Positions 23,646 through 31,689 of a stretch of 45,229 nt of DNA are shown piece by piece (position 1 is the first letter of the stretch; the number at the start of each line of letters is the position of its first letter). Origin of the DNA: Alphaproteobacteria bacterium (GTDB lineage Bacteria; Pseudomonadota; Alphaproteobacteria; Rickettsiales; UBA8987); assembly GCA_030429725.1 (NCBI GenBank), contig JAUIEX010000011.1, positions 1 to 45,229 on the forward strand. The letters are read 5' to 3'. The notes under the pieces are model-generated. The model made no database searches, had not been told where the DNA came from, and worked only from the letters and a program-made list of their open reading frames with translations. The position numbers and the translations under genes are program-made.

Positions 23646-24575
23646 ATGCGCTATCTGATGTTAATGGCTATTTTAGTAACATTAACGGCGTTTACCCCTT
23701 CTTCTTCCGTTCATGCCAGTGAGTTTAGTATCATTGCCGTTGTTCAGGATGATGCCATTACCAACCGCGCCGTTAGCCAGCGTGCGGCGTTGATGCTTTC
23801 TTCCGGTGGCATGGCAAATAATACCGCCAACCGCCAGAGGGTTGCACCGCAAGCCCTGCAAATGCTGATAAATGAATCACTGCAGCGTCAACATGGCGAG
23901 GAAATCGGCATTACCGTTCAACCATCGGATCTCTCCGCCGCCATTGCTGAACTTGAAGAACGCAATGGGCTTAAGCCCGGTGGTTTTAACAGCTTTGTTA
24001 AACGTCAGGGCATTAACCGTGAAGCGCTGCTGAAACAAATTGAAGCCCAGATTTTATGGAAAAAAATTGTCGGGCGGCGCATCATGCCTCGTATTAACGT
24101 TACCGACGAAGAGGTGTCGGAATCCGTGGTGCAGTTAAAAGATCAAAAAACCACCCGCGAAGTTTTTCTCAGAGAAATCGTGCTGGATGTTGAAGGCTCA
24201 AATAAAGACGAGCTGGCACTGGCGCGTGATTTGATGAAACGCATTTATGCCGGGCAGTCATTTGATTCTATTGCCAGAGAATTCTCCACCAGTGCCAGCG
24301 CCTCGGAAGGGGGGAAAATTGGCTGGATTTTGGCCAATCAATTGCGTGAACCCTTACGCTCCGCCGTGCAGAATGCTGAAACCGACGAATTGTTAAAGCC
24401 ACTGGAAACGGAAACCTCTATCCGCATTATTCAGGTTGGTAAAAAACGTACTGAAAGCAAGCGTATCAATGAAAATATCCTCCGCAATTTATTGTTGAAG
24501 GAGAAGATGGATCTGGAATCTCGTAAATATATGAAGCAGCTGCGCCAAAATGCACTGATTGATATTCGTGGCTGA
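23646..24575 (+). CDS. surA: Periplasmic chaperone and peptidyl-prolyl isomerase SurA
   Basis: SurA escorts outer-membrane proteins, including LptD, to the BAM machine. A signal peptide covers residues 1-25 (cleavage near VHA/SE). An N-terminal chaperone region with VVQDDAITNRAVSQRA follows, then one parvulin domain (about 170-265) with FLREIVLDV and FDSIAREFSTSASASEGGK-type sequence. The 309-residue length and a single parvulin domain differ from the two-domain E. coli protein but are normal in alphaproteobacteria. ATG 23646 follows the lptD stop by one base. pdxA, which often sits between surA and rsmA, is absent. Confidence 0.92.
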   Translation: MRYLMLMAILVTLTAFTPSSSVHASEFSIIAVVQDDAITNRAVSQRAALMLSSGGMANNTANRQRVAPQALQMLINESLQRQHGEEIGITVQPSDLSAAIAELEERNGLKPGGFNSFVKRQGINREALLKQIEAQILWKKIVGRRIMPRINVTDEEVSESVVQLKDQKTTREVFLREIVLDVEGSNKDELALARDLMKRIYAGQSFDSIAREFSTSASASEGGKIGWILANQLREPLRSAVQNAETDELLKPLETETSIRIIQVGKKRTESKRINENILRNLLLKEKMDLESRKYMKQLRQNALIDIRG

Positions 24576-25455
24576 GCCTAATTCCGCACAACATGCCGCA
24601 CTTGAATATCGCCTAAGTTTACTACCAGGCCTTAGCGAGACCATTCACACTCATGGCCTTAGAACAAAGAAATCATTGGGTCAGCATTTCCTTTTAGATC
24701 AAAATGTTACTAATAAAATTGTTCGCTATGCCGGCAGCCTGAATGGCCGTACCGTCATTGAAGTTGGCCCCGGCCCCGGCGGGTTAACCCGCTCCCTGCT
24801 TGCAACAGGGGCGCATGTGATTGCCATTGAGAAAGATGAACGTTGCCTGCCAATCTTGCAGCAGCTGAAAGAGGCGGCGCCCGAAAGGCTCTCTATTGTC
24901 AATGCGGATGCACTTACCCTTGATTATCAGGAATTATTGAATCACCATCACCCGAAGCAGGGTAAATTTAGCGTGGTGTCCAACCTGCCTTACAATGTCG
25001 GAACGGAGCTTCTTATCTGCTGGCTGAAGCAGGCACATCTTTTTGAATCAATGGTCTTAATGTTTCAAAAGGAAGTGGCGCAGCGCATCACCGCTTTTCC
25101 CGGCGACCATGCCTATGGCCGCCTCTCCGTCCTCTCCAATATCCTATGTGAAACATCCAGTTGTTTTGATTTGCCAGCCGCCGCCTTTACCCCGCCACCA
25201 AAGGTGGATTCCAGCGTCATTCTGCTTTCTCCCAGAAAAACGCCACTGAATAATGTTGATCTCAGCAGCCTGGAGCGCATCACGCAAGCAGCCTTCTCTC
25301 AACGACGAAAAATGCTGCGGCAAAGCCTCAAGCAACTTTTCCAATCGCCGGAAAATGTCCTTCAACAGTGCAACATTGCCCCAACATCACGCCCGGAAGT
25401 TTTAAGCCTTAATGACTTTTGTGCGCTGGCTAATTATTTAGATTCATCACTCTGA
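24568..25455 (+). CDS. rsmA: 16S rRNA (adenine(1518)-N6/adenine(1519)-N6)-dimethyltransferase
   Basis: RsmA (KsgA) dimethylates two adjacent adenines in helix 45 of 16S rRNA late in 30S assembly. KKSLGQHFLLDQNV and the SAM-binding VIEVGPGPGGLT motif are diagnostic; the target-base motif is SNLPYNVG. The C-terminal KVDSSVILL and QRRKMLRQSLK segments are also typical. The start is uncertain: GTG 24568 overlaps the surA stop, and a TTG at 24559 would add three residues. Neither has a strong ribosome-binding site, which suggests coupling to surA. The end overlaps the convergent gmk end by 22 bp. Confidence 0.95.
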   Translation: MAEPNSAQHAALEYRLSLLPGLSETIHTHGLRTKKSLGQHFLLDQNVTNKIVRYAGSLNGRTVIEVGPGPGGLTRSLLATGAHVIAIEKDERCLPILQQLKEAAPERLSIVNADALTLDYQELLNHHHPKQGKFSVVSNLPYNVGTELLICWLKQAHLFESMVLMFQKEVAQRITAFPGDHAYGRLSVLSNILCETSSCFDLPAAAFTPPPKVDSSVILLSPRKTPLNNVDLSSLERITQAAFSQRRKMLRQSLKQLFQSPENVLQQCNIAPTSRPEVLSLNDFCALANYLDSSL

Positions 25456-26078
25456 AGCAATGCTTCCACATAGTCGGAAAGCCCCTGCTGACGGATGCGC
25501 TTATGCCGCTCCGCCCGCAAAATGCCCTGAATGGTTGCAAGGCTCTCGCCAATATCACGGTTTACCAGCACATAATCATAGGCATCCCAATGGCTGATTT
25601 CACTGGCTGCCTTGCTCATCCGGCTTTGAATCACCAGTTCGGAATCTGCCGCACGCGTACGCAGGCGCCGCTCTAATTCCGCCATGGATGGCGGCAGAAT
25701 AAAGATACTCACCACATCACCCGGGCATTTGCTGGCCACTTGTTGTGTGCCCTGCCAATCAATATCAAACAGCACATCCACACCCTGATGCAGCGCATCA
25801 AACACAGGCGCCTTCGGCGTGCCATAATAATGATCAAACACTTTGGCATGCTCTAAAAACTCAGCATCATGCACCATCTGCTCAAAGGTTTTGGTGTCCA
25901 GAAAATGATAATCCTCGCCTTCCACCTCGTTGGGGCGGCGCGCGCGCGTGGTGGCTGAAACAGACATCTCAATATAATCATCCGATTCCAGCAACATCCG
26001 CGACAAAGTCGTCTTCCCGGCGCCGGAAGGGGAAGAGAGAATAAACATAAACCCACGACGGTTGGCAACTAAAGACAT
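25434..26078 (-). CDS. gmk: Guanylate kinase
   Basis: Gmk phosphorylates GMP to GDP. The P-loop SSPSGAGKTTLSRML begins at residue 15, the GMP-binding VSATTRARRPNEVEGEDYHF region follows, and a VLFDIDWQGTQQV Walker B-like strand lies near residue 105. The 214-residue length is normal. It lies on the minus strand downstream of leuD with a 56-nt gap containing a weak hairpin and T-run, and converges on rsmA with overlapping 3' ends. Confidence 0.96.
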   Translation of the reverse strand: MSLVANRRGFMFILSSPSGAGKTTLSRMLLESDDYIEMSVSATTRARRPNEVEGEDYHFLDTKTFEQMVHDAEFLEHAKVFDHYYGTPKAPVFDALHQGVDVLFDIDWQGTQQVASKCPGDVVSIFILPPSMAELERRLRTRAADSELVIQSRMSKAASEISHWDAYDYVLVNRDIGESLATIQGILRAERHKRIRQQGLSDYVEALLQSDESK

Positions 26079-26134
26079 GGAATCATTATAGACGTGATCC
26101 AGAAAAAAACCAGCGCCGAAAAAGATTTACTGCA

Positions 26135-26743
26135 TTAAGCGGCGTTAAAAAGCCATGGGCGGGACTGGCTGTCACGCCCTTCAAAATCATTAATATTTTC
26201 AGCCTTTTTCAGCGTCAACCCAATATCATCCAGCCCGTTTAGCAGGCAATATTTGCGGAATTCATCCAGCTCAAAACTGAACACATGGTTGCCTGCTTTC
26301 ACCTGCTGATTCGGCAGATCCACACTAATTTCCTGCTGTTGCTTGGCAGCTTCCATCAGCACATCCACCTGTTCCTTCGGAAGACGGATTGGCAGGATGC
26401 CATTTTTAAAACAGTTATTATAAAAAATATCAGCAAAGCTGGGCGCAATCACGCTGCGAATGCCAAAATCCAGCAATGCCCATGGCGCATGCTCGCGGCT
26501 GGAGCCGCAGCCAAAATTATTGCCGGAAACCAATATCTCCGCACCCGTCCATGGCGCCTGATGCAGCACAAAATCTTCAATCTTCACGCCTTTCTCATCA
26601 TAGCGCATTTCATAAAACAGCCCTTCGGAAAGGCCGGTGCGCTTAATGGTTTTCAAAAATTGCTTCGGGATAATCATGTCCGTATCCACATTATTCAACG
26701 GCAATGGTGCTGCAATCCCTGTGAGTGTCTCAAATTTTTGCAT
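26135..26743 (-). CDS. leuD: 3-isopropylmalate dehydratase small subunit
   Basis: LeuD forms, with LeuC, the aconitase-like enzyme that isomerises isopropylmalate in leucine synthesis. [30 protein letters not shown] is the family N-terminus, read in segments, and the swivel-domain motif [17 protein letters not shown] is clear. From ATG 26743 the product has 202 residues. The ribosome-binding GGGAG is formed by the last codons of yoeB, and the yoeB TAA is one base before the leuD ATG, so leuD translation is probably coupled to the toxin gene. leuC lies beyond the toxin-antitoxin pair, 583 nt upstream. Confidence 0.96.
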   Translation of the reverse strand: MQKFETLTGIAAPLPLNNVDTDMIIPKQFLKTIKRTGLSEGLFYEMRYDEKGVKIEDFVLHQAPWTGAEILVSGNNFGCGSSREHAPWALLDFGIRSVIAPSFADIFYNNCFKNGILPIRLPKEQVDVLMEAAKQQQEISVDLPNQQVKAGNHVFSFELDEFRKYCLLNGLDDIGLTLKKAENINDFEGRDSQSRPWLFNAA

Positions 26744-26744
26744 T

Positions 26745-27005
26745 TTATCTCCCATAATGATAGCGACACGCCAGAATCACCAGCGTTTTGCGTTCCACCT
26801 TATAGACCAGACGATGCTCTTTGTCGATACGCCGCGACCAGCAACCGGAAAGCACATACCTTAAAGGCTCCGGCTTACCCGTCCCCTCAAAAGGTTGATG
26901 CATGCATTCCTCAATCAAACGCATGATCTTTTCTACTTTTTTTGGATGATGTTTTTTCCAGTAACGCAAATCTTCCAGCGCATGTGGATCAAATTCCAAG
27001 CGCAT
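26745..27005 (-). CDS. yoeB: YoeB toxin (RelE-superfamily mRNA endonuclease)
   Basis: YoeB cleaves mRNA at the ribosomal A site when freed from YefM. From ATG 27005 the protein has 86 residues and the key residues fall at the same positions as in E. coli YoeB: Glu46 (in GTGKPEPL), Arg65 (in KEHRLVY), His83 and Tyr84 (in ACRYHY). The SGCWSRRI motif is also conserved, so the toxin looks intact. An upstream in-frame ATG at 27044 would add 13 residues not typical for the family. It overlaps yefM by 17 bp, the usual TA layout with antitoxin first. Unusually the pair lies inside the leuC-leuD operon. Confidence 0.95.
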   Translation of the reverse strand: MRLEFDPHALEDLRYWKKHHPKKVEKIMRLIEECMHQPFEGTGKPEPLRYVLSGCWSRRIDKEHRLVYKVERKTLVILACRYHYGR

Positions 27006-27264
27006 CTTCCAGCGCCTCCATCGAGGCAAAAGAAAAACGCTCATCCGATGTCCGCGTCAATGCCTCCAGCAGACGTTTCACATTCGCCGGGGCGCGTAAC
27101 AGATAGGCCGTTTCTTCCAATGCATTATAATCATCACGCGAAAGAATCACCACGCTATCGCCATTGCGCCGCTCCACCATCAATGGCACGCGACTGTTAC
27201 ACACCTCATCCAGGTTGGCTTTCAAATTATGGCGTAATTCACTGTAGGAAACAAAACGATCCAC
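26989..27264 (-). CDS. yefM: YefM antitoxin (Phd/YefM family)
   Basis: YefM binds and neutralises YoeB and represses the operon. The N-terminal DNA-binding fold is visible in VSYSELRHNLKANLDEVCNSR and PLMVERRNGDSVVILSRDDYNALEET, and the C-terminal toxin-binding tail ends [13 protein letters not shown]. From GTG 27264 the protein has 91 residues, typical for the family; AAGGAGG is 5 nt upstream of GTG, which decides the start against a longer frame to 27345. A promoter and two TGTACA palindromes precede it. The gene starts 61 nt after the leuC stop and overlaps yoeB. Confidence 0.93.
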   Translation of the reverse strand: MDRFVSYSELRHNLKANLDEVCNSRVPLMVERRNGDSVVILSRDDYNALEETAYLLRAPANVKRLLEALTRTSDERFSFASMEALEDALGI

Positions 27265-27275
27265 CTTCCCCTCCT

Positions 27276-27315
27276 TGTACAGCTTTATTGTACAACATGC
27301 GCCGTGCTGTTGCAA
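27276..27315 (-). promoter_or_regulatory. yefM-yoeB promoter with paired TGTACA operators
   Basis: On the minus strand TTGCAA (27315-27310) and TACAAT (27292-27287) are spaced by exactly 17 nt. Two perfect TGTACA palindromes, at 27276-27281 and 27289-27294, overlap the -10 region and the start of the leader; their centres are 13 bp apart. In E. coli YefM-YoeB represses through adjacent palindromes with the same TGTACA core at about one helical turn. The site lies just after the leuC stop, so the TA genes and leuD have a promoter of their own. Confidence 0.8.
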
Positions 27316-27325
27316 GCAACTTACG

Positions 27326-28735
27326 CTACAAATACTCCCGAACATCGGCCAGCTTGCCCTTAATGGCGGCGGCCGTTGCCATGATTGGGCTCATCAGATG
27401 CGTGCGCCCGCCGCGCCCTTGGCGGCCTTCAAAATTACGATTAGACGTGGAAGCGCAACGCTCACCGGATGCTAATTTATCCGCATTCATCGCCAAACAC
27501 ATAGAACAGCCCGGCTCCCGCCAATCAAAGCCCGCTTCAATAAAAATCTTATCCAGCCCTTCCTCTTCCGCCTGTTGTTTCACAAGGCCGGAGCCGGGAA
27601 CAATCATGGCGTGCTTCACATTTGCGGCCACTTTTTTACCCTGCGCAATTGCAGCCACTGCGCGCAGATCTTCAATGCGGCCATTGGTGCAAGAGCCGAT
27701 AAACACTTTATCAATGGCAATATCCTGCAATTTTGTGCCGGGCGTAAGCCCCATATAATCCAGCGAGCGCTGCTTGGAAACATGCACGGATTCATCCGCA
27801 AAATCGGCAAGTGAAGGCACCACCGCGTCAATCGGCAGCACATCTTCCGGGCTGGTTCCCCATGTGATTACGGGGGCAATATCATTAATATCCAGCTCAA
27901 TCACCGTATCATACTGCGCGCCCTCATCGGATGGCAACGTTTTCCAATAAGCCACCGCTTTGTCCCAATCCTCACCTTTTGGTGCCATTGGGCGGCCTTT
28001 AATATACTCAAATGTTTTTTCATCCGGCGCAATGATGCCCGCGCGCGCGCCTGCCTCAATGGACATATTACACACCGTCATCCGGCCCTCCATAGAGAGG
28101 TCTTTAATAGCCTGACCGGCATATTCAATCACATAGCCCGTGCCGCCTGCCGTGCCAATTCTGCCAATCACCGCCATGGTAATATCCTTCGCAGTGAAAC
28201 CATGCGGCAGATTACCCTTCACGTTCACCAGCATATTTTTTGCACGTTTTTGAATCAGCGTTTGCGTTGCCAGCACATGCTCCACCTCACTGGTGCCAAT
28301 GCCAAAGGCCAGCGCTCCAAATGCGCCATGGGTGGAGGTGTGAGAATCGCCGCACACAATTGTCATGCCCGGCTGGGTTAAGCCCTGCTCCGGCCCCACG
28401 ATATGCACAATACCCTGACGAATATCATCCATTTTGAAATAGGCAATGCCAAATTCTTGCGCGTTTTTTTCCAGCGTTTCCACCTGAATACGAGAAGTTT
28501 CGTCCTTAATTCCCTGCAGGCGATCCTTGGATGTTGGCACATTATGATCGGCCACCGCCAGCTGCGCTTCCGGGCGGCGCACTTTGCGCCCAGCCATGCG
28601 CAAACCTTCAAAAGCCTGCGGGCTGGTGACTTCATGAATCAACTGACGGTCAATATAAATAAGTGAAGAATTTTCATCCTCATGCACCAAATGCGTATCC
28701 CAGATTTTATCAAAAAGAGTACGTGGCTTGGTCAT
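27326..28735 (-). CDS. leuC: 3-isopropylmalate dehydratase large subunit
   Basis: LeuC carries the [4Fe-4S] cluster of isopropylmalate isomerase. The start [17 protein letters not shown], the [14 protein letters not shown] motif and the cluster-binding Cys in FIGSCTNGR and GCSMCLAMN are conserved, as is [16 protein letters not shown]. From ATG 28735 it has 469 residues, the family norm; AAGG lies about 7 nt upstream. The frame runs to 28768 but the extra 11 residues lack support. It is separated from its partner leuD by yefM-yoeB and follows rplS on the same strand. Confidence 0.97.
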   Translation of the reverse strand: MTKPRTLFDKIWDTHLVHEDENSSLIYIDRQLIHEVTSPQAFEGLRMAGRKVRRPEAQLAVADHNVPTSKDRLQGIKDETSRIQVETLEKNAQEFGIAYFKMDDIRQGIVHIVGPEQGLTQPGMTIVCGDSHTSTHGAFGALAFGIGTSEVEHVLATQTLIQKRAKNMLVNVKGNLPHGFTAKDITMAVIGRIGTAGGTGYVIEYAGQAIKDLSMEGRMTVCNMSIEAGARAGIIAPDEKTFEYIKGRPMAPKGEDWDKAVAYWKTLPSDEGAQYDTVIELDINDIAPVITWGTSPEDVLPIDAVVPSLADFADESVHVSKQRSLDYMGLTPGTKLQDIAIDKVFIGSCTNGRIEDLRAVAAIAQGKKVAANVKHAMIVPGSGLVKQQAEEEGLDKIFIEAGFDWREPGCSMCLAMNADKLASGERCASTSNRNFEGRQGRGGRTHLMSPIMATAAAIKGKLADVREYL

Positions 28736-28805
28736 AAAGTACCTTCTTAGCGTTTTGAGTATCAACAATCAGAGCAGCCATCATATAAGGCAACTCTCAA
28801 GCAGA

Positions 28806-29249
28806 TTAGGAAGCGGCTTTATCCTCTGCTTCACCGCTTGCTGCAACCTCTTGCTTAGGTGCGGAAGCTGGCTTAATGGCGGCACGTAGAAAATCTTTCT
28901 TTTCTTTGATGCGCGCCGCTTTACCGGAAAGCTCACGGATATAATAAAGCTTTGCCCGACGAACCACACCACGGCGCACCAATTCAATGGAGTCCAAACG
29001 GGGTGAATAAAGCGGGAACACCCGCTCAACACCTTCACCATGGCTGATTTTACGCACCGTGAAAGATGAATTCAGACCAGCATTTTTACGCGCAATGCAA
29101 ATACCTTCATAGGCCTGAACACGCTCTTTGTTGCCTTCAATAATACGCACATTTACACGCACCGTATCACCCGCCTGAAAATCAGGAATGACCTTATTAT
29201 TCGTTAATTGCTCAAGCTGTTGTTGTTCAAATTTCTGAAGCGCGTTCAT
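28806..29249 (-). CDS. rplS: 50S ribosomal protein L19
   Basis: L19 lies at the 30S-50S interface. The core is typical: [50 protein letters not shown] and the [20 protein letters not shown] end. The product is 147 residues, longer than the common 115-130, with a lysine- and alanine-rich C-terminal tail. It follows trmD after 36 nt in the conserved rpsP-rimM-trmD-rplS operon. Confidence 0.97.
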   Translation of the reverse strand: MNALQKFEQQQLEQLTNNKVIPDFQAGDTVRVNVRIIEGNKERVQAYEGICIARKNAGLNSSFTVRKISHGEGVERVFPLYSPRLDSIELVRRGVVRRAKLYYIRELSGKAARIKEKKDFLRAAIKPASAPKQEVAASGEAEDKAAS

Positions 29250-29285
29250 GCTATCCTCGCTCTTATAATTTTGTGAAGCGTCTCT

Positions 29286-30005
29286 TTACACTTCCTCACG
29301 CTTTGATGCAAGGTATTTCTGCCATAGATCAGGCCGCCGCGCCTTGGTCACTTCTTCGGCCTGCCTTTGCCGCCATGCATTAATTTCCGCATGATTGCCG
29401 CCACTTAAAACTGCCGGAACTTCCAGCCCGCGCCACTCCTGTGGGCGTGTATATAGTGGGTATTCCAACAAATCCGGCGTTTCGCCCTGCCCGAAACTTT
29501 CTTCCTCATGCGTTGCTTCATTGCCCACCACCCCCGGCAGCCGGCGCACACAAGCATCCAACAGCAACAATGCCGCCATTTCTCCACCTGATAAGATAAA
29601 ATCACCAACGCTCACTTCTTCCATTGCATAATGATCAATCACACGTTGATCCAACCCCTCATAGCGCCCGCAAAGTAATGTTAGCGTTTCTTGCTCAACA
29701 AGCTCCTCTACCAACGCCTGATCCATCACCCTGCCGCGCGGCGAAAAATAGAGCAGGCGTGTTTTTGGCTGTTTGCTCAATGCCATATCCAGCGCCTTGC
29801 CAACAATATCCGGCCGCATCACCATCCCCGCACCGCCACCATACGGCGCATCATCCACTGATTTATGCCGGTCTTCCGCAAAGTCACGAATGTTCAGCAC
29901 ATCCATTTGCCAACGCCCGGCCTCCAGCGCCTTGCCTGCCAGTGATGCCCCAAGTGGCCCCGGAAACATTTCAGGAAACAATGTCAGAATATTGGCATGA
30001 AACAT
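29286..30005 (-). CDS. trmD: tRNA (guanine(37)-N1)-methyltransferase
   Basis: TrmD methylates G37 next to the anticodon and prevents +1 frameshifting. It is a SPOUT-fold dimer with a trefoil knot. Visible motifs are ILTLFPEMF at the start, PYGGGAGMVMRPD, LLCGRYEGLDQRV and the knot region SVGDFILSGGE. The 239-residue length is normal. The start is 2 nt after the rimM stop. Confidence 0.97.
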   Translation of the reverse strand: MFHANILTLFPEMFPGPLGASLAGKALEAGRWQMDVLNIRDFAEDRHKSVDDAPYGGGAGMVMRPDIVGKALDMALSKQPKTRLLYFSPRGRVMDQALVEELVEQETLTLLCGRYEGLDQRVIDHYAMEEVSVGDFILSGGEMAALLLLDACVRRLPGVVGNEATHEEESFGQGETPDLLEYPLYTRPQEWRGLEVPAVLSGGNHAEINAWRQRQAEEVTKARRPDLWQKYLASKREEV

Positions 30006-30007
30006 GG

Positions 30008-30547
30008 CTAATCTTCCTTATTCGAAGGAATAATCACCTCTTCCGCAGGGCAATATTGAATCCTTCCTGCCTCAATATCCACAGCAGGAAAGCTGCTATT
30101 ATCAAACGGCAGTAAATCTGAAACCGGCTTACCCTTTTTGGATGTTTTACCATCAAACTGAATTTCCAGAATAGTGCCTGCGCCATAATCATGCACCGCA
30201 ATCACGCTACCAAGTTTGCGGCCGTCATTATCAACAACCTCCAAATCTTTGAGGTCATGAATATAATATTCACTTTCATCGGCCTCTTTCGGCAATTGGC
30301 TGCGCTTCGTATAGATCAGCACTCCGGAAAGCTTATCCGCCGCTTCCTTTGAATCTATCCCATCCAAGGTTATAATAAAATGCTTGCCACCGCCACGAAT
30401 TGAGACCTTCAACGGCACTGCGTCTTCCAGATAAAGCGTATAATTTTTGATATTTTCAGGCCGCTGACAAAAGCTTTGCAGCTTCATGTCGCCCTTCACG
30501 CCATGCGAGGAAAGCAATTTTCCAATTGCCACCAAATTATCAGGCAT
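30008..30547 (-). CDS. rimM: Ribosome maturation factor RimM
   Basis: RimM assists maturation of the 30S head by binding S19. The N-terminal RimM barrel starts VAIGKLLSSHGVKGDMKLQS, and the C-terminal PRC-barrel is visible around YYIHDLKDLEVVDNDGRKLG and LLPF. The 179-residue length fits. It starts 28 nt after rpsP and precedes trmD in the conserved operon. Confidence 0.95.
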   Translation of the reverse strand: MPDNLVAIGKLLSSHGVKGDMKLQSFCQRPENIKNYTLYLEDAVPLKVSIRGGGKHFIITLDGIDSKEAADKLSGVLIYTKRSQLPKEADESEYYIHDLKDLEVVDNDGRKLGSVIAVHDYGAGTILEIQFDGKTSKKGKPVSDLLPFDNSSFPAVDIEAGRIQYCPAEEVIIPSNKED

Positions 30548-30575
30548 GGTTCAACACACCCGGAACAAAAGCAAG

Positions 30576-31139
30576 TTATTCAGCAGCTTTTTCTTCTTCC
30601 GCAGGAGCCTCAGCGGCTTCCTCGGCAGGAGCTTCCTCGGCAGGAGCTTCCTCGGCAGGAGCTTCCTCGGCAGGAACTTCAGCAGCCTCAGCAGCCTCCG
30701 CTTCCGCCTTTTCTGCAGCTTCTTTTTCGGCCTGTTCTTTAGCCTCCGCTTCCGCCTTCGCTTTGGCTTCCGCCTCCGCAGCTTTACGCGCTTCTTCTTG
30801 GGCTTTTTTCTTAGCTTCAATTTCTTCGCGTTTCAGCTCAACGATATTATCGTGACGCTTATTTAATTTTTTAATATGCTCAAAGCTTTGACCAATATTC
30901 GCTTTCCGCAGGAAAAGTGCCACACGCTCCGTTGGTGTTGCGCCATTTTGCAGCCAATGCTCAACACGATCCTGCTGAAGCACCACCCGCTGCTCATTAT
31001 CTTTTGCCAATATCGGATTATAGGAACCTACCCGCTCCAGAAAATCACCATCACGTGGCGCACGCGCATCGGCCACCACAATACGGTAATATGGACGTTT
31101 TTTTGAACCACCACGGGCAAGACGAATCTTTACAGACAT
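30576..31139 (-). CDS. rpsP: 30S ribosomal protein S16 with long Ala/Glu-rich C-terminal extension
   Basis: S16 binds 16S rRNA in the 30S body. Residues 1 to about 85 are canonical: [24 protein letters not shown] in segments, then RVGSYNP and [15 protein letters not shown]. The remaining 100 or so residues form a highly charged helix rich in Lys, Glu and Ala, ending in APAEE repeats. S16 is usually 80-110 residues, so at 187 this tail more than doubles it; shorter Ala/Glu tails are known in alphaproteobacteria. The repeat is encoded by four perfect 15-bp units. It is the first gene of rpsP-rimM-trmD-rplS. Confidence 0.95.
   Translation of the reverse strand: MSVKIRLARGGSKKRPYYRIVVADARAPRDGDFLERVGSYNPILAKDNEQRVVLQQDRVEHWLQNGATPTERVALFLRKANIGQSFEHIKKLNKRHDNIVELKREEIEAKKKAQEEARKAAEAEAKAKAEAEAKEQAEKEAAEKAEAEAAEAAEVPAEEAPAEEAPAEEAPAEEAAEAPAEEEKAAE
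30616..30675 (-). repeat. Four perfect 15-bp tandem repeats in rpsP
   Basis: The plus-strand unit GCTTCCTCGGCAGGA occurs four times without a mismatch and encodes APAEE repeats in S16 on the minus strand. A unit of 15 bp keeps the frame, so copy-number changes would only change tail length. Partial further copies flank the block. Confidence 0.95.
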
Positions 31140-31234
31140 ACGTTTTTCCTATTTTTTACTAATTCGAGCGCTGCCAAATAGCGCAATCTGTGGCAGCTGT
31201 AAAGGGTATAATCAATATTTTCTGATGTAAACGC

Positions 31235-31426
31235 CTATTCAACTTCACCAAAAATCTTGTCAAACAGCCGCAAAATAATGAATAGGCTCACAAAAATACC
31301 ACCTGCCAGCATGCATTTCTCAAAAACGGATAAATCCCAGAACCCATCCAGACAGCGCTGCCATAACGCTTTATTTCGAAACCCCTCGGTTTGAATATTA
31401 CAGAAATCCAGAATACGAATCGCCAT
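31235..31426 (-). CDS. Small membrane protein of unknown function (glmU operon)
   Basis: The 63-residue product has one hydrophobic segment near residues 37-54 (MLAGGIFVSLFIILRLF), preceded by an amphipathic part with two Cys and Trp-rich QRCLDGFWDL, and a short acidic end. No family is recognised. The AAGGAG ribosome-binding site lies 6 nt before ATG 31426, which is strong support for a real gene. It follows the 80-residue membrane protein and glmU on the same strand with a 20-nt gap. Single-pass topology only is inferred. Confidence 0.6.
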   Translation of the reverse strand: MAIRILDFCNIQTEGFRNKALWQRCLDGFWDLSVFEKCMLAGGIFVSLFIILRLFDKIFGEVE

Positions 31427-31446
31427 GTTAATCTCCTTCAGGTCAG

Positions 31447-31689
31447 TTAGTCCGCATAAGGCAAGGTGGCACGGATAAAGGCATAAGCCAGCACCGTCAG
31501 GCCAAACATTCCCCCAAACATCAGCCAGCGCACCGCTGTTGGCATCAACTCAATCCACAGCAAGAAATCTGAAAAACTGTGCACATATTCAAATGCCTCT
31601 AATGTCTTCACCAGGTCATGAAAAAAACCGCTGGCAAGCACATCTCCCTGCCACGCAAATCCGGATAATTGCAACAGTAACTCAATCAT
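31447..31689 (-). CDS. Small membrane protein of unknown function (glmU operon)
   Basis: The 80-residue product has a probable transmembrane helix near residues 54-74 (RWLMFGGMFGLTVLAYAFI) and a less hydrophobic aromatic-rich N-terminal half. No family is recognised. Its ATG overlaps the glmU stop (ATGA at 31686-31689), so it is probably translated by coupling to glmU, and a second small membrane protein follows 20 nt later. The shared operon suggests, but does not show, a link to cell-envelope work. Confidence 0.6.
   Translation of the reverse strand: MIELLLQLSGFAWQGDVLASGFFHDLVKTLEAFEYVHSFSDFLLWIELMPTAVRWLMFGGMFGLTVLAYAFIRATLPYAD

Noticed and set aside
30616..30675. CRISPR-like array
   Set aside because: The 15-bp units are contiguous with no spacers and encode an in-frame protein tail.
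30476..30866. Plus-strand frames with repetitive products opposite rpsP
   Set aside because: They are antisense images of the Ala/Glu-coding tandem repeat in rpsP; the rpsP frame is supported by its conserved S16 core.
31170..31197. Terminator upstream of rpsP (GCTGCCA...TGGCAGC)
   Set aside because: The stem is only 7 bp with a 14-nt loop and has no T-run in either direction.
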